NCBI RefSeq assembly: GCF_000970085.1
Contig: NZ_CP009506.1
Location: 3,224,001-3,288,000, forward strand
DNA length: 64,000 nt
Source of the DNA: Methanosarcina siciliae T4/M
Lineage (GTDB): Archaea; Halobacteriota; Methanosarcinia; Methanosarcinales; Methanosarcinaceae
Reading direction: 5' to 3'
The translations under genes and the position numbers were made by a program. Shown here piece by piece: positions 52,675-62,471 of the stretch. The notes beneath the pieces are model-generated. The model worked only from the letters and a program-made list of their open reading frames with translations. It searched no databases and was not told the origin of the DNA. Each line of letters starts with the position of its first letter. Within the stretch, counting starts at the first letter, position 1.

Positions 52675-55494
52675 TTATTTCTTCTTATACAGGAATACTG
52701 CAAGCAGACCAGCCACACCATAAATCATCTCAAAGCCCGGCATGCCCATATTTTTTTCCGGTTCAGTTTCTTGCTCAGCTTCCGATCCTGTATCCCCCGT
52801 ATTCTCTTCAGAGTTGTCAGGTTCATCTTCTGACTGTATTTCAGTTGCAGTTTTTTCCTGAGAGGCACTTGCCTTTCCTGTTATTGCAAAGGAAGAGAAA
52901 CCCGGAGTTTCGGCTGTGAAATACAGGTATTTGTTATCCTCCCCTGACAGACTGGCTGGCAACTGCTCCCATGTTTTGTTGCTGTATCTGTTCAGGGTAA
53001 TGGAAGACTGGTCGATCTTTTCATCCTGAACCCAGGCCTTTTCAACCTTGAAACCGATTACAGGGTTTTCGATGTTCTTTTCAGTTGCATACCCGCTGTT
53101 TCCAACCCAGATATTAAAGAACTTATATATCTCATCCGAAGGCACCCCTGAAACTAGGGTAGATGTATTTTTTAACTGCTCAACAATGGTTGTAGTCTTA
53201 CCTGCGGTCTTCTTTGCATCAAATTCCACATATACAACACAGGTTGCATTCTTCACAAAATTAAACTTTATAGTCTTGTCATTCGTGATGAAGACCTGGG
53301 AAAGTTCCTTTACTTCCACATTCTGTGCAGATTCGGGAGAACCGCCTCCACCGCCACCACTGCTGCTTCCGCCGCTGCTCTTTTTCTCCACAGTTATTGT
53401 GGTAGTTTTTATATTCGTGCCGTTTGCATTGATTGCAGTCAGTTTAGCTTCGTAAGTCCCTCTGGAAGTGTATGTGTAAGCAAAGCTTGCCTCATTAGAG
53501 TCCTCGACTCCGTCACCATCAACGTCCCAGCTTCTTCCTGTTGCATTCTGTGAAGTGTCGGTAAAGAGGACTGTAAGAGGGTAATAACCGCCGGTCTTAT
53601 TCACTGTGAAATTTGCTGTGGGAAGAATTTCAGTTTCATTGCCTTCATTTCCCCCTTCTTCCAGCACGGTTATAACCGCAGTTTTTGAATCCGTACCGTC
53701 CGGGTTGTACACGGTCAGGTTAACAGTATAACTTCCTACTATCGGATAAGAGTGGATTGGGTTCTGTTCACTTGAATTGTTCCCATCTCCAAAGTCCCAG
53801 TTCCTTGATGTTGCATCCTCTGAAAGGTCGGTAAACTGAACTGTAAGGGGAGCATATCCGCTGCTAACGTTGGTACTGAAGTTTGCAGCAGGAACTACAG
53901 GTGGAGCAACAGCTACAAGCGGGAGGTAGTCCATAACGTTCTCTGTGGTAAATACTTTAATAATACCGTCCTCGTCTGTAATGCCGTCCCCGTCTGTGTC
54001 ATTGTAGATTTGAGAATGCCCGGTTCCATCAGGTTTTTCCCAGAAGTTACCTCCAATGTACGGCCCGCCGGCAATACTTGTACCTTTGGTTTTGGTTTCG
54101 TTCCAGTCATTTGAAGCGTTTCTAACCCTTGTATTATATGTGCTATTGAAGTGGTTATCAAAAATTTGGTTACCATTACTAGCGGCGCACAGACCAATAC
54201 TGAATCTACGGCTTGAGGTTACAGTATTACTTGATATGTTGTTGCTATCCGAGGAGTTCAAATATATTCCAAAGCTGTTGTTAAAAGCTCTATTTCTTGA
54301 AAGAGTGTTACCGTTAGAAATTGAGAGCATTATCCCTTCGGTAATGGTATCCGATAGTATATTGCTAGAAACCTTGTTCCCGGATGAATCCACTATGTAG
54401 ATACCTTTAGAATTGCGCGAGGCGTTATTGCTGAGCAGGTAATTATTGCTGGACCTTACCAGATAGATCCCGTAATTAACATTAGAATCTACAATGTTGC
54501 CGGTAAGGTTATTATTACTGCCAGCGTTTTCAAGTACAATCCCACTACCAGTGTTTGAATTCACAATATTGCCTGAAAGTGTATTTTCACTGGCAGAAGA
54601 CTGTAGATATATTCCTTTACTATTTTCAGATGCATTGTTAATGTTCAGGTTATTGTTGCTAGAATTTGCAAGCCAGATGCCAGTAGCAGTGTTCAACCTG
54701 ACAGTATTGTTGATAAGGTTGTTTCCGCTGCCGGCGTTATCCAGAATTATGCCGCTCATTAAATTCGAATTTACCTGGTTATCTAAAAGCGTGTTTTTGC
54801 CGGACGTTAAGGTAAGGTAAATGCCTCTGTTATTTGCATAAGCATTATTGCTTGTAAGGTTATTATTGTTGGAATACCGCATGGCGATTCCATAGTCACC
54901 GTTTGAAACTGTATTTCTTTGAAGCTTATTATTGTGAGAATTATTCAGGAAAATGTTATGAGTGCTCGAACCCAGAGTGTCATTAAAAACCTTGTTGCCC
55001 GAAATTTGGTTTCCTGAAGAAAATACCAGGTTGATTCCGTTGGTATTGTTGTAAATCGTATTGTTTTCCAGAGTGATGTTATTTGAATTTGACAGATAGA
55101 TACCGAAAAACAGGTTTGAATATACCACATTATTTTTTAAAGTGCTATCTTTTGAATTTTCCAGAACTATACCGTGGAGTCCTCCGGAAACACTCAGTCC
55201 CTGAATTGTTACATTATCCCCCTGTATATTGATCACGTATGTGGACGAGTCGTCCGCAACAATTGTCGTGTCCCCGGAGTCCCCGGAAGACTTGATTACC
55301 AGGTTATCTTTGTTTATGAAGATGTTTTCCGTATAAGTTCCGGGTGCGACGAGAATTTCATCGCCTGGATCTGCACTGTCCACTGCATCCTGTATTGAAA
55401 GCGTAGAATTAGCATGAATTACATCCGCTGCCCCTACAAAGGAACTTAGGGTGAGTATGAGAGTGGTTAATAGTAAAATCCTTAATATGTTTAT
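52675..55494 (-). CDS. NosD-type beta-helix protein with two PKD domains and PGF-CTERM anchor
   Basis: The product is about 939 aa when begun at ATA 55494, or 954 from ATG 55539. The ribosome site GGAGGG falls inside the longer frame 6 nt before ATA, and the signal peptide ('ILRILLLTTLILTLSSFVG') begins just after, so the shorter form is favoured. Order: signal; beta helix (about 35-520, 'STLSIQDAVDSADPGDEILV' at its start); 'MDYLPLVAVAPP'; two PKD domains ('PLTVQFTDLSEDATSRNWDF', 'PLTVLFTDTSQNATGRSWDV'); a Ser/Gly linker; a PGF-pre-PGF domain ('VVYVEFDAKKTAGKTTTIVE'); an acidic stalk; and 'MPGFEMIYGVAGLLAVFLY' with basic end. It should be an archaeosortase-processed cell-surface protein. Confidence 0.9.
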   Translation of the reverse strand: MNILRILLLTTLILTLSSFVGAADVIHANSTLSIQDAVDSADPGDEILVAPGTYTENIFINKDNLVIKSSGDSGDTTIVADDSSTYVINIQGDNVTIQGLSVSGGLHGIVLENSKDSTLKNNVVYSNLFFGIYLSNSNNITLENNTIYNNTNGINLVFSSGNQISGNKVFNDTLGSSTHNIFLNNSHNNKLQRNTVSNGDYGIAMRYSNNNNLTSNNAYANNRGIYLTLTSGKNTLLDNQVNSNLMSGIILDNAGSGNNLINNTVRLNTATGIWLANSSNNNLNINNASENSKGIYLQSSASENTLSGNIVNSNTGSGIVLENAGSNNNLTGNIVDSNVNYGIYLVRSSNNYLLSNNASRNSKGIYIVDSSGNKVSSNILSDTITEGIMLSISNGNTLSRNRAFNNSFGIYLNSSDSNNISSNTVTSSRRFSIGLCAASNGNQIFDNHFNSTYNTRVRNASNDWNETKTKGTSIAGGPYIGGNFWEKPDGTGHSQIYNDTDGDGITDEDGIIKVFTTENVMDYLPLVAVAPPVVPAANFSTNVSSGYAPLTVQFTDLSEDATSRNWDFGDGNNSSEQNPIHSYPIVGSYTVNLTVYNPDGTDSKTAVITVLEEGGNEGNETEILPTANFTVNKTGGYYPLTVLFTDTSQNATGRSWDVDGDGVEDSNEASFAYTYTSRGTYEAKLTAINANGTNIKTTTITVEKKSSGGSSSGGGGGGSPESAQNVEVKELSQVFITNDKTIKFNFVKNATCVVYVEFDAKKTAGKTTTIVEQLKNTSTLVSGVPSDEIYKFFNIWVGNSGYATEKNIENPVIGFKVEKAWVQDEKIDQSSITLNRYSNKTWEQLPASLSGEDNKYLYFTAETPGFSSFAITGKASASQEKTATEIQSEDEPDNSEENTGDTGSEAEQETEPEKNMGMPGFEMIYGVAGLLAVFLYKKK

Positions 55495-55539
55495 TCGTAT
55501 CCCTCCCTCTACAAGTAGAAGAAATTTAGAATTGTACAT

Positions 55540-56230
55540 TCTACAATTAATTAGAAATTAACAACGTGTACAATATAAATGTACTGGTTCTATTTAATAT
55601 TTTTCAAAGGTAATATTTTCAGCAAAATCGGGACAAATAATAGCTATGTTTATTGAAATTTATTTTAGAAAATTTCTACCAAAATTAGCTCATTTTCCAG
55701 CATTATCCGTATAAAATTCAGGTTTATTATGCCACAAAAGCATTATTTTTTTATTTTGTCCATTTAGAATCCATTCCGTTTCATGTTTATAATATTTTAT
55801 ATATATTTAGATAGTATTTTTCAAACTGTAGAATCGATTTTCTTTAGAGACATAACTATTATAATGTCGGAGAGAAAAGTTAATATATTTACACTGTTTA
55901 CCCCGGAAATAAGTGATATCTTATCTAAAATATAATATCAGCACGGCTCACATATTCCGGAAATTATAAATGAAAAAAATAAAAGGGAAGAAACAAAAGT
56001 TAAGAAAAAACACTGGAAGGAAAAAATACTCAAAAAATAAATGAACTGAGGAGGAGTCGGACATATTAAAAATGGGAAAGAAAAAAGAAGCAAATGAGAA
56101 AAGAAACCCATAATCACCTGTTCACAGAATCTTTTATCCTTGACATCCTTAAATGAACCGGAACTGTCAAAAAACCTCGGTTTCCGGATAGTAAACTGAT
56201 TCCCTCTCTCAATACTCGTTTTCCTGGATT
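55540..56230. other. AT-rich spacer, no convincing gene
   Basis: About 690 bp. A 98-codon minus frame at 55938-56234 is Phe-rich and has no ribosome site; I do not accept it. Palindromic AT tracts near 55790-55815 may contain the promoter of the NosD-type gene. Confidence 0.45.
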
Positions 56231-57787
56231 TCAATATGAGGTTTCCTTTTTTGTCCTTTTATCGAATTCTTTGTATTCATCCGCTTTTTTATCCTGAAGG
56301 TACACGTATTCATACTCAGGATAATTGAGCCTTTTTCTGTACTCTGCTCTGGCTTCAGCCTGACAGCGGTCACAGGCATAGATGGGAACAGAAACCCCGA
56401 ATATTCTGGTATCGTTTATGCTCCTGTGCGCGTGGGAGTCTATGGTCACATAACCATGGCAGTTAGGGCACATCCTGACCGTTTCCTCCTGGAATTCCTG
56501 TATCATATCGGTGTCGTAGAAGATCTGTTTTTTCCGGCGGTAGAACTCTCCGTGTTTTGCCACCTCTGCCGCTACAAGCCTGTCCCGATTTTTCCAGTTT
56601 TCAAGCTGGGTTGCAACAACTTCTTCCAGGACCCGCCTGTCCCTTGCAGCCTGCACAAACATCCCTGGCCTGAAGTCAGGCTCCTTTACACATGAATAGT
56701 CAAGTCCGGCCATAGCAAGTATTATTCCAGTATTCACATAGGGCAGCGCACTCTGGATAGCATAGCCTCCTTCAAGCACTGCCATATCAGGGGCAAGTTT
56801 CTCGTTCAATTTTGCATATCCCTGTGTGGAAAAGCGCATGTTTGCAAGCGGGTCCGTATAATGGTTGTCCTGCCCTGCAGAATTGAGGACAAGTTCTGGT
56901 TTAAAATCCTCAAGGATGGGAAATACCAGGGTATCGAGCACGTAGTGGATACCCTCATCCGGCGTCCCGGGCGGTAGAGGAATATTGATTGTCCTGCAGA
57001 GAGCTTTAGGGCCTCCCAGTTCATTCGTGAAACCCGACCCCGGAAATATCGTCCTTCCGTCCTGATGGAATGAGATAAAAAGCACGTCAGGGTCGTTGTA
57101 AAAAATATCCTGCGTCCCGTCCCCGTGGTGGACATCCGTGTCCACGATTGCGATTCTGCGGATTCCATACTTCTTTCTCAGGTACTCGACAAGGATTGCT
57201 TCATTATTGATATTGCAAAAGCCGCGGTTTCCATGGGATACTGTCATTGCATGGTGGCCCGGAGGGCGGACAAGGGCAAAAGCATTTTTTACTTCTCCCC
57301 GCATGAGCGCGTCAGCAAGGACCAGGCAGCTACCTGATGCAATCAGGTGAGGAGTTGTAGCCTGGGCTTTTATGTCAGGGACACAGAAATGTACTCTTGC
57401 AATGTCCTTAAAATCAGCAAGTCGGGGTTTATACTCCGCAATTTGCGGGAGATCCATCAGGCCTTCTTCAAAGATCTGGTCCCGTGTATAGAGTAGGCGC
57501 TCCTCTCTTTCCGGGTGGGTTGGAGAAATTGCCCAGTCAAAAGCCGGGAAGAAAATAAGGCCTGTCTTTTTTGCTCCTGACCGGTCTGCCGGAACCATGG
57601 GCTCATTTTCCGGTTCATTTTTCAATACATCTTCAGATTTATGCTCTGAAGTTTTTGTTTTCATTGCAACTTCCTCTACTTTATCAGGCTTAATTGTCTC
57701 TTCTTTTAGTTCATTTTTCTCCGTTTCGGCATTTTTTTCTGCTCCGCCTTTGAGGGCATCTTTAATTTTCCCAAGCCCGAGTTTCAT
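56231..57787 (-). CDS. Histone deacetylase family protein with zinc-ribbon tail
   Basis: The product is 518 aa from ATG 57787, with GGAGGG upstream inside the previous gene. Residues 1-70 are a charged, disordered-looking extension. The deacetylase core (about 75-390) has 'RPPGHHAMTVSHGNRGFCN', 'AIVDTDVHHGDGTQDIFY' (Asp and His zinc ligands), 'LNSAGQDNHYTDPLANM' (third ligand Asp) and 'VLEGGYAIQS', so the zinc site is complete. The last 110 residues hold 'MCPNCHGYVT' and 'YACDRCQAEARAEY', a zinc ribbon. The substrate may be acetylated protein or a small acetylamide; archaeal histones lack tails. Its start overlaps the stop of the hydantoinase-like gene (ATGA). Confidence 0.9.
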   Translation of the reverse strand: MKLGLGKIKDALKGGAEKNAETEKNELKEETIKPDKVEEVAMKTKTSEHKSEDVLKNEPENEPMVPADRSGAKKTGLIFFPAFDWAISPTHPEREERLLYTRDQIFEEGLMDLPQIAEYKPRLADFKDIARVHFCVPDIKAQATTPHLIASGSCLVLADALMRGEVKNAFALVRPPGHHAMTVSHGNRGFCNINNEAILVEYLRKKYGIRRIAIVDTDVHHGDGTQDIFYNDPDVLFISFHQDGRTIFPGSGFTNELGGPKALCRTINIPLPPGTPDEGIHYVLDTLVFPILEDFKPELVLNSAGQDNHYTDPLANMRFSTQGYAKLNEKLAPDMAVLEGGYAIQSALPYVNTGIILAMAGLDYSCVKEPDFRPGMFVQAARDRRVLEEVVATQLENWKNRDRLVAAEVAKHGEFYRRKKQIFYDTDMIQEFQEETVRMCPNCHGYVTIDSHAHRSINDTRIFGVSVPIYACDRCQAEARAEYRKRLNYPEYEYVYLQDKKADEYKEFDKRTKKETSY

Positions 57788-59490
57788 ACTTTTTCCCTCC
57801 TCCATTCAGGGATCAGGCCTGCAGGGATCTGCATGCTCACATCAAAAAGCCGCCCTGCGGTAAACCAGCCCTCAACCACGTTAAAGACCTCACTGTTCGA
57901 AATTTCGGCTTCATCTGCATAATCCGAAATCCCAAACCTTTTTGCGCGGTCTCTGAGAAGTTCTTTTGCAAGGGCTTCGGCTTCCTCCGAGCGCATTTTA
58001 TTGAAATTCCCGATATCCGTTGAGTTAAGACTTACGATCTCTCCATCTTCTGCTACCGAATAGACCTTCTGCTGTGTATCGATGCGCAGGTTAAGGGTAA
58101 GTGTAGGCCTTGCAACAGCTGCCCCTATAGCATTTCCTACTTCCGAATGTTCGGGGATAATCGGTTTTGCATTCAGTTTTTCTGCAACTGCCGAAATCAG
58201 GCCTCTTGCACCTCCCCCGATTCCGACCACATTTTCGGGCCTTTCTTTTTTCTTCTGCAGTACTTCCCATATCCTGTAAGCAGGTTCCTGTTCCCATTCG
58301 AGAAACATTTCCCTGACGGCTTTTTCAATCATCCCTGCAGTTATGTCCACTATCAGGGAAGCGGTTTCAGTCTCGGATTTTCCGAAACTGGAAGCGACAG
58401 ATGCAATAACCTCTTTTGCACGTTCGGGATCTCCTACCTCAACAAGCCCGAGCACTCTCAGGGCATCCGTAGGGGTCGGTTCTTTTCCTCCCATACAGTA
58501 AGCAGGACCTGCCCTTTCCGGACCAATGGTTATTTTGGTCCCGCTCTCTGTTTCCCTGACCCTTACAATGCTGTCCCCTCCTACAGCTATCGAGCGGACG
58601 GCAAAAGCCCGGACATGGGTAAGGAAGCTTCCGAGTTTTGCGCCTTTGGATGCCAGAAGCGGTTTTCCCGAAAGGATAAGGGCAAGGTCGGTAGTTGTCC
58701 CGCCTATATCCACCACAACAGATGTATGTCCCTCAGGCGTGAGGGCAAGAGCGCCTATCGTACTTGCTGCGGGCCCCGAAAAAATAGTTTCCACAGGGAC
58801 CTCTACGGATTTTTCAATCGGGAGAGTCCCTCCGTCCGCCTTAAGGATGTATACAGGAGCCATGATCCCCCTTTCCTCAAGGGCTTTTTTGATCTCGGCA
58901 ACAAACTCCCGGTAGCGTTCCCCTGTTGCAGAAGCCAGCATGGAAGTTGCAATCCTTCTCGGGAAGTTCAGCTTTCCCGAAACCCTATGCCCGAGTTCTA
59001 CTTTGCAGCCGGGATGCATTTCCCTGAGTATTTCTTCGATCCTGAATTCATGGGAAGGGTTTCTCTGCCCGAACTTGCTTACAATAGCAGCTCTGGAAAA
59101 TCCCTGTTCCAGGATTAGGCTCACCTTTTCCCGAACCTCGTCTTCGTCAAGATGCTGGATTTCCCTTCCCCTGTAATCCATAGCTCCTTTAAGGTAGAAA
59201 CTGTCCGGAAAAATATAACTTTCAGGGTTAACCCCCGGACCCGGAATGAGCAACAGAGCCACACGGTCAGTTTTGCCCTCGGCAATAAGATTTGTGATTA
59301 CGGTTGTGCTGAAAACCACCCTTTCAAGCTCTTCGGGGGGAACTCCTCTGCTGACATCATCAAGAGCCCTGAGCAGAGACTTCAGCAGGTTCTCCCTCTC
59401 GGTTGAAACCTTGGCTGTACTGTATACTTCTCCGTTCCGGATAAGCACCGCATCCGTGGTGGTGCCCCCTACATCAATTCCTATAAGCAT
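57784..59490 (-). CDS. Hydantoinase/oxoprolinase family ATPase-like protein
   Basis: The product is 568 aa. Two actin-like nucleotide-binding loops are visible: 'GIDVGGTTTDAVLIRNG' at residues 4-20 and 'VVDIGGTTTDLALILSG' near 257. Between them are 'VVFSTTVITNLIAEGKTDRV' and 'KADGGTLPIEKSVEVPVETI', as in HyuA-type proteins. 'VGIGGGARGLISAVAEKL' closes the fold. The family hydrolyses cyclic amides at the cost of ATP or assembles carboxylases; the methanogen stand-alone form lacks the HyuB partner and has no known role. It is translationally coupled to the deacetylase gene. Confidence 0.88.
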   Translation of the reverse strand: MLIGIDVGGTTTDAVLIRNGEVYSTAKVSTERENLLKSLLRALDDVSRGVPPEELERVVFSTTVITNLIAEGKTDRVALLLIPGPGVNPESYIFPDSFYLKGAMDYRGREIQHLDEDEVREKVSLILEQGFSRAAIVSKFGQRNPSHEFRIEEILREMHPGCKVELGHRVSGKLNFPRRIATSMLASATGERYREFVAEIKKALEERGIMAPVYILKADGGTLPIEKSVEVPVETIFSGPAASTIGALALTPEGHTSVVVDIGGTTTDLALILSGKPLLASKGAKLGSFLTHVRAFAVRSIAVGGDSIVRVRETESGTKITIGPERAGPAYCMGGKEPTPTDALRVLGLVEVGDPERAKEVIASVASSFGKSETETASLIVDITAGMIEKAVREMFLEWEQEPAYRIWEVLQKKKERPENVVGIGGGARGLISAVAEKLNAKPIIPEHSEVGNAIGAAVARPTLTLNLRIDTQQKVYSVAEDGEIVSLNSTDIGNFNKMRSEEAEALAKELLRDRAKRFGISDYADEAEISNSEVFNVVEGWFTAGRLFDVSMQIPAGLIPEWRREKV

Positions 59491-59822
59491 TCACAATTCG
59501 CCTATCCTCACATGAATGAATTCATCTTTCAATTTATTTCGTACTTTTTCAGTATTTGTAGCTGGGCTTAATTGATTCCCAGTTTCAAATGATCTCGACA
59601 TAGAAATAATTGTGTGCTTTGTTTCGACTAACGCGCCGGTACTCCGCACATAACTCCGTCAGGGCGGTTTGGTATCCGGTTTTACGTATGAATGACGGAC
59701 TCTCATTTGCCAGACAATAATTATTACCCAGCTGACAAGGAAGAAAAAGACTCTAAAAAGAGTGATTCTCAATACTATTTAATTCTGTTCCATTTGTACC
59801 CTCGACGGGTTTAACAGCTTTT
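59491..59822. other. Spacer with gene remnant
   Basis: About 330 bp between the hydantoinase-like and histidine kinase genes. It includes the fragment listed at 59585-59770 and a short promoter region for the hydantoinase-like gene near 59510-59560 ('caatttatttcgtac'). Confidence 0.4.
59585..59770 (-). pseudogene. Start-less gene remnant
   Basis: A minus-strand frame after TAG (about 59768) reads 'CQLGNNYCLANESPSFIRKT', 'GYQTALTELCAEYRRVSRN' and 'KAHNYFYVEII', then TGA at 59585-59587. The composition is that of a soluble protein end, with Cys and aromatic residues spaced naturally, but no start codon or ribosome site exists. I cannot name the family. Confidence 0.3.
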
Positions 59823-62471
59823 TCAGCTCTTCCCCGAAAGGCCCTTATCATCGAACCTGATAGTAAATTTTGTTTTTCTTCCCTTCTCAAGCGCAATTGT
59901 CCCATCAAGTTGTTCAACAAGGGCATTTACGAGTTGCAGGCCAAGGGTTTCGGGGCTTTTAAAATTGATACTTTCAGGGAAACTTCCCCCGTTATCCGAA
60001 TAAACCAGTGTAAAACTGGAATACACACCCGAATCTGCTTTTTGATTCCAGGAAGGCAGGCTGCAAGGGACAGGCTGTCTGTAAAGAGAGATCCTGATCT
60101 CCCCCTCAGTACCTTTGGAGAATGCATATTTAAGGGAGTTTGAAAAAAGTTCGTTAATTATGATTCCGAGGGGAATTGCCGTGTCGATTCCGAGGAACAC
60201 ATGATCAACATCGAGGAAAAACCGGACTTTCTCGTTTCCGATCCTGTAAGAGTAAAGGAGTTCGGAAGTCAGTTTCCTGAGATAGGCTGCAAAATCTATG
60301 TTTGTCGTGTCCTCGGACTTATGAAGCTCCTCATGGATTATGGACATGGATATGACGCGGTTTTCGCTTTCTTGGAATGCGTCAATAACTTCTTTGTCTT
60401 TGAACTTATCAGCCTGCAGGCTGAGCAGGGACGATACTATCTGGAGGTTGTTCTTGATCCGGTGGTGAATTTCCCTCATGCCGATAGCTTCTACTTTTGC
60501 AAGAGTTTCCTCGGCTTTTTTCTTCTGAGTAATATCGTAGACATAGCCCTGGATAAATTCGGCTTCTCCTGAATCGTCACAGATGTTGTGGATTAACTCA
60601 TGAACCCACCTTACAGTCCCGTCCTTCCGCCTGAGCCTGTACTCATGCTCCATAATGGAGTTCGGGAAACAATTCATTTTTTCCCAGCTTACGTCGAGGA
60701 TTTTCCTGTCATCGGGATCAATGAGCTCATACAAACTTGTTCTGCCGGTGGTAAAGTCTTCTTCAATGTAACCGGTTATTTCCTCAACAGCACCTTCCAG
60801 GAAGAGAGTATTGAAATCTCTGTCCATCTTGAATGAGATTCCCTTAAAGTTCTGTAAGAATGAGCGGTAGAGTTCTTCGCTTTCTTTCAGTTTTTCCGAG
60901 GAAATTTTGATTTCAGTAATGTCTTTCATCACTCCGAGGACTTTGCAGACGCAACCGTCTTCATCTCTCAGATAGACCCCTTTGTTTTCCACGAAAAAAT
61001 AAGTTCCGTCTTTCCGCTGAAACCTGAATTCTTCATTGAACTTTTCTCCTGTGTTCCAGCACTTCTTAAATTCCTGCTGCACCCTTCTGCGCTCTTCGGG
61101 GTGAATGTGATCAAGCCAGTCGTAGTAAGTAAAATCCTGCATCTCGTTGTAGCTGTACCCTGTGAGTTCCGTGACTGCCCCTGCCCATTCACCATGTCCG
61201 TCCTGCAGGTCGAATTCGTATATCAGCTGCCCTGTCTGTTCGGCAGCCAGCCTGTACCTTTCTTCACTCTTTACCAGGTTCTCTTCGGTACGTTTGCGCC
61301 CTGTTATATCAAGCATTACTCCTACAAGCCCTTCCACAGTCCCATTCAGGTTCCTGTATACGGCTTTATTAAAAAGAAACTGCCGGATGATCCCGTCAGA
61401 GCACATGACTTTTGACTCGTAAACCTGGCTTCCTCCTCTCTGGAGGAGCTGTCGGTCCACTCTCCTGAAGGCGTTTCCAGGTTCAGGGTGAATCCCTTCG
61501 GAAATTTCGTCCGTAGAGCGTCCCGTTACATTTTCTTTTGAGCTCCCGAGAATCATCCTGGCAAAGAGCTCGTTACAGCCGCGGTAGACCCTTTCTTTGT
61601 CCGTATAAAAGACGGGGGCAGGAATGGCATCAAGCAGCATTTCAAGAAAATGTATCTTATCCCGAAGGGTGCCTTCTATCCTATCTCGTTCAATATTTAA
61701 CAAAATCAGGAATGCAACGGCATTCAAAAAATAAGCCTCTTCTTTTGTAAATTTCTCTTTTTTTGTGCTGTGGACTGCCAGCACTCCATAGGGCTTTTCA
61801 ACAGTTCCGATCAAGACGCTTATTCCGGCCCTGATTCCCTGATATCCTTTGAGTCCCATTCCTTCAATGGAGCCCTTTTTGTTTAACTCGTCTATCAGGA
61901 GAGGATTTTTCGATAGCACCGTGTACCCGGCAGTCGATGCCGCATCTTTTTTAATAACTCTGCCTATATCTTCAATCTTCCATCCAATTCCGGTTTCGAA
62001 CAGAAAGTCATCATCAGGCAAAAGTTTCAAAATCTTGCAGTATTCTACGTCGAGTGTAGCAGCAATAACAATTAAGGATTTGTCCATCAGGGTTCTCAGG
62101 CTTGGGGTTTTGAGGGCGAGTTCGGCAATCCGGACAAGGGATTCGTGATATCTGTCTATGGAATACAGTTTTTTTTCAGCCTTTTTAGAAGAAGTGACAT
62201 CCAGGGCCTGGAGAGTTATATATTTTCCGTCCGAGGAAGGAATGAAAGTGGCTGAATATGTTTTTTCGCCTGCTTCAAGTTCCATGAATCGCGGCTTCTT
62301 CTTTAGAGCTACTTTCCAAACGGTTTCCCGTATTTTTTCGGAAATTTTTTCTCCGACCCCACTTCCCCATGCTTCAAGCAATAATTTTCCTGCTCTGTTG
62401 GCGTAGAGAATGACTCCCTCTTTTTCTATCCTCAGAACAGGGCTGGGGTTGTTTAAAAGAAATTCTTCCAT
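59823..62471 (-). CDS. Soluble multi-PAS/GAF sensor histidine kinase (HisKA_2 type)
   Basis: The product is 882 aa with no membrane segment. Order: a PAS domain (about 1-95, 'PSPVLRIEKEGVILYANRAG'); a GAF domain (about 105-255, 'YCKILKLLPDDDFLFETGIG'); three PAS/PAC domains (about 260-390, 395-520, 525-650); a HisKA_2 dimerisation helix with the phosphoacceptor in 'MREIHHRIKNNLQIVSSLLS' near 665; and an HATPase_c domain with 'GIIINELFSNSLKYAFSKG' (N box) and 'YSDNGGSFPESI' (D-x-G). It should sense a cytosolic signal such as redox or a small ligand. No regulator is adjacent; the receiver-only protein at 27191-27571 is one candidate partner in this window. Confidence 0.92.
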   Translation of the reverse strand: MEEFLLNNPSPVLRIEKEGVILYANRAGKLLLEAWGSGVGEKISEKIRETVWKVALKKKPRFMELEAGEKTYSATFIPSSDGKYITLQALDVTSSKKAEKKLYSIDRYHESLVRIAELALKTPSLRTLMDKSLIVIAATLDVEYCKILKLLPDDDFLFETGIGWKIEDIGRVIKKDAASTAGYTVLSKNPLLIDELNKKGSIEGMGLKGYQGIRAGISVLIGTVEKPYGVLAVHSTKKEKFTKEEAYFLNAVAFLILLNIERDRIEGTLRDKIHFLEMLLDAIPAPVFYTDKERVYRGCNELFARMILGSSKENVTGRSTDEISEGIHPEPGNAFRRVDRQLLQRGGSQVYESKVMCSDGIIRQFLFNKAVYRNLNGTVEGLVGVMLDITGRKRTEENLVKSEERYRLAAEQTGQLIYEFDLQDGHGEWAGAVTELTGYSYNEMQDFTYYDWLDHIHPEERRRVQQEFKKCWNTGEKFNEEFRFQRKDGTYFFVENKGVYLRDEDGCVCKVLGVMKDITEIKISSEKLKESEELYRSFLQNFKGISFKMDRDFNTLFLEGAVEEITGYIEEDFTTGRTSLYELIDPDDRKILDVSWEKMNCFPNSIMEHEYRLRRKDGTVRWVHELIHNICDDSGEAEFIQGYVYDITQKKKAEETLAKVEAIGMREIHHRIKNNLQIVSSLLSLQADKFKDKEVIDAFQESENRVISMSIIHEELHKSEDTTNIDFAAYLRKLTSELLYSYRIGNEKVRFFLDVDHVFLGIDTAIPLGIIINELFSNSLKYAFSKGTEGEIRISLYRQPVPCSLPSWNQKADSGVYSSFTLVYSDNGGSFPESINFKSPETLGLQLVNALVEQLDGTIALEKGRKTKFTIRFDDKGLSGKS

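Noticed and set aside
55938..56234. 98-codon minus-strand frame
   Set aside because: Phe/Ser-rich end typical of translated AT-rich spacer; no ribosome site.
58147..59118. 323-codon plus-strand frame
   Set aside because: Antisense shadow of the hydantoinase-like gene; Cys/Ser/Phe-rich text without motifs.
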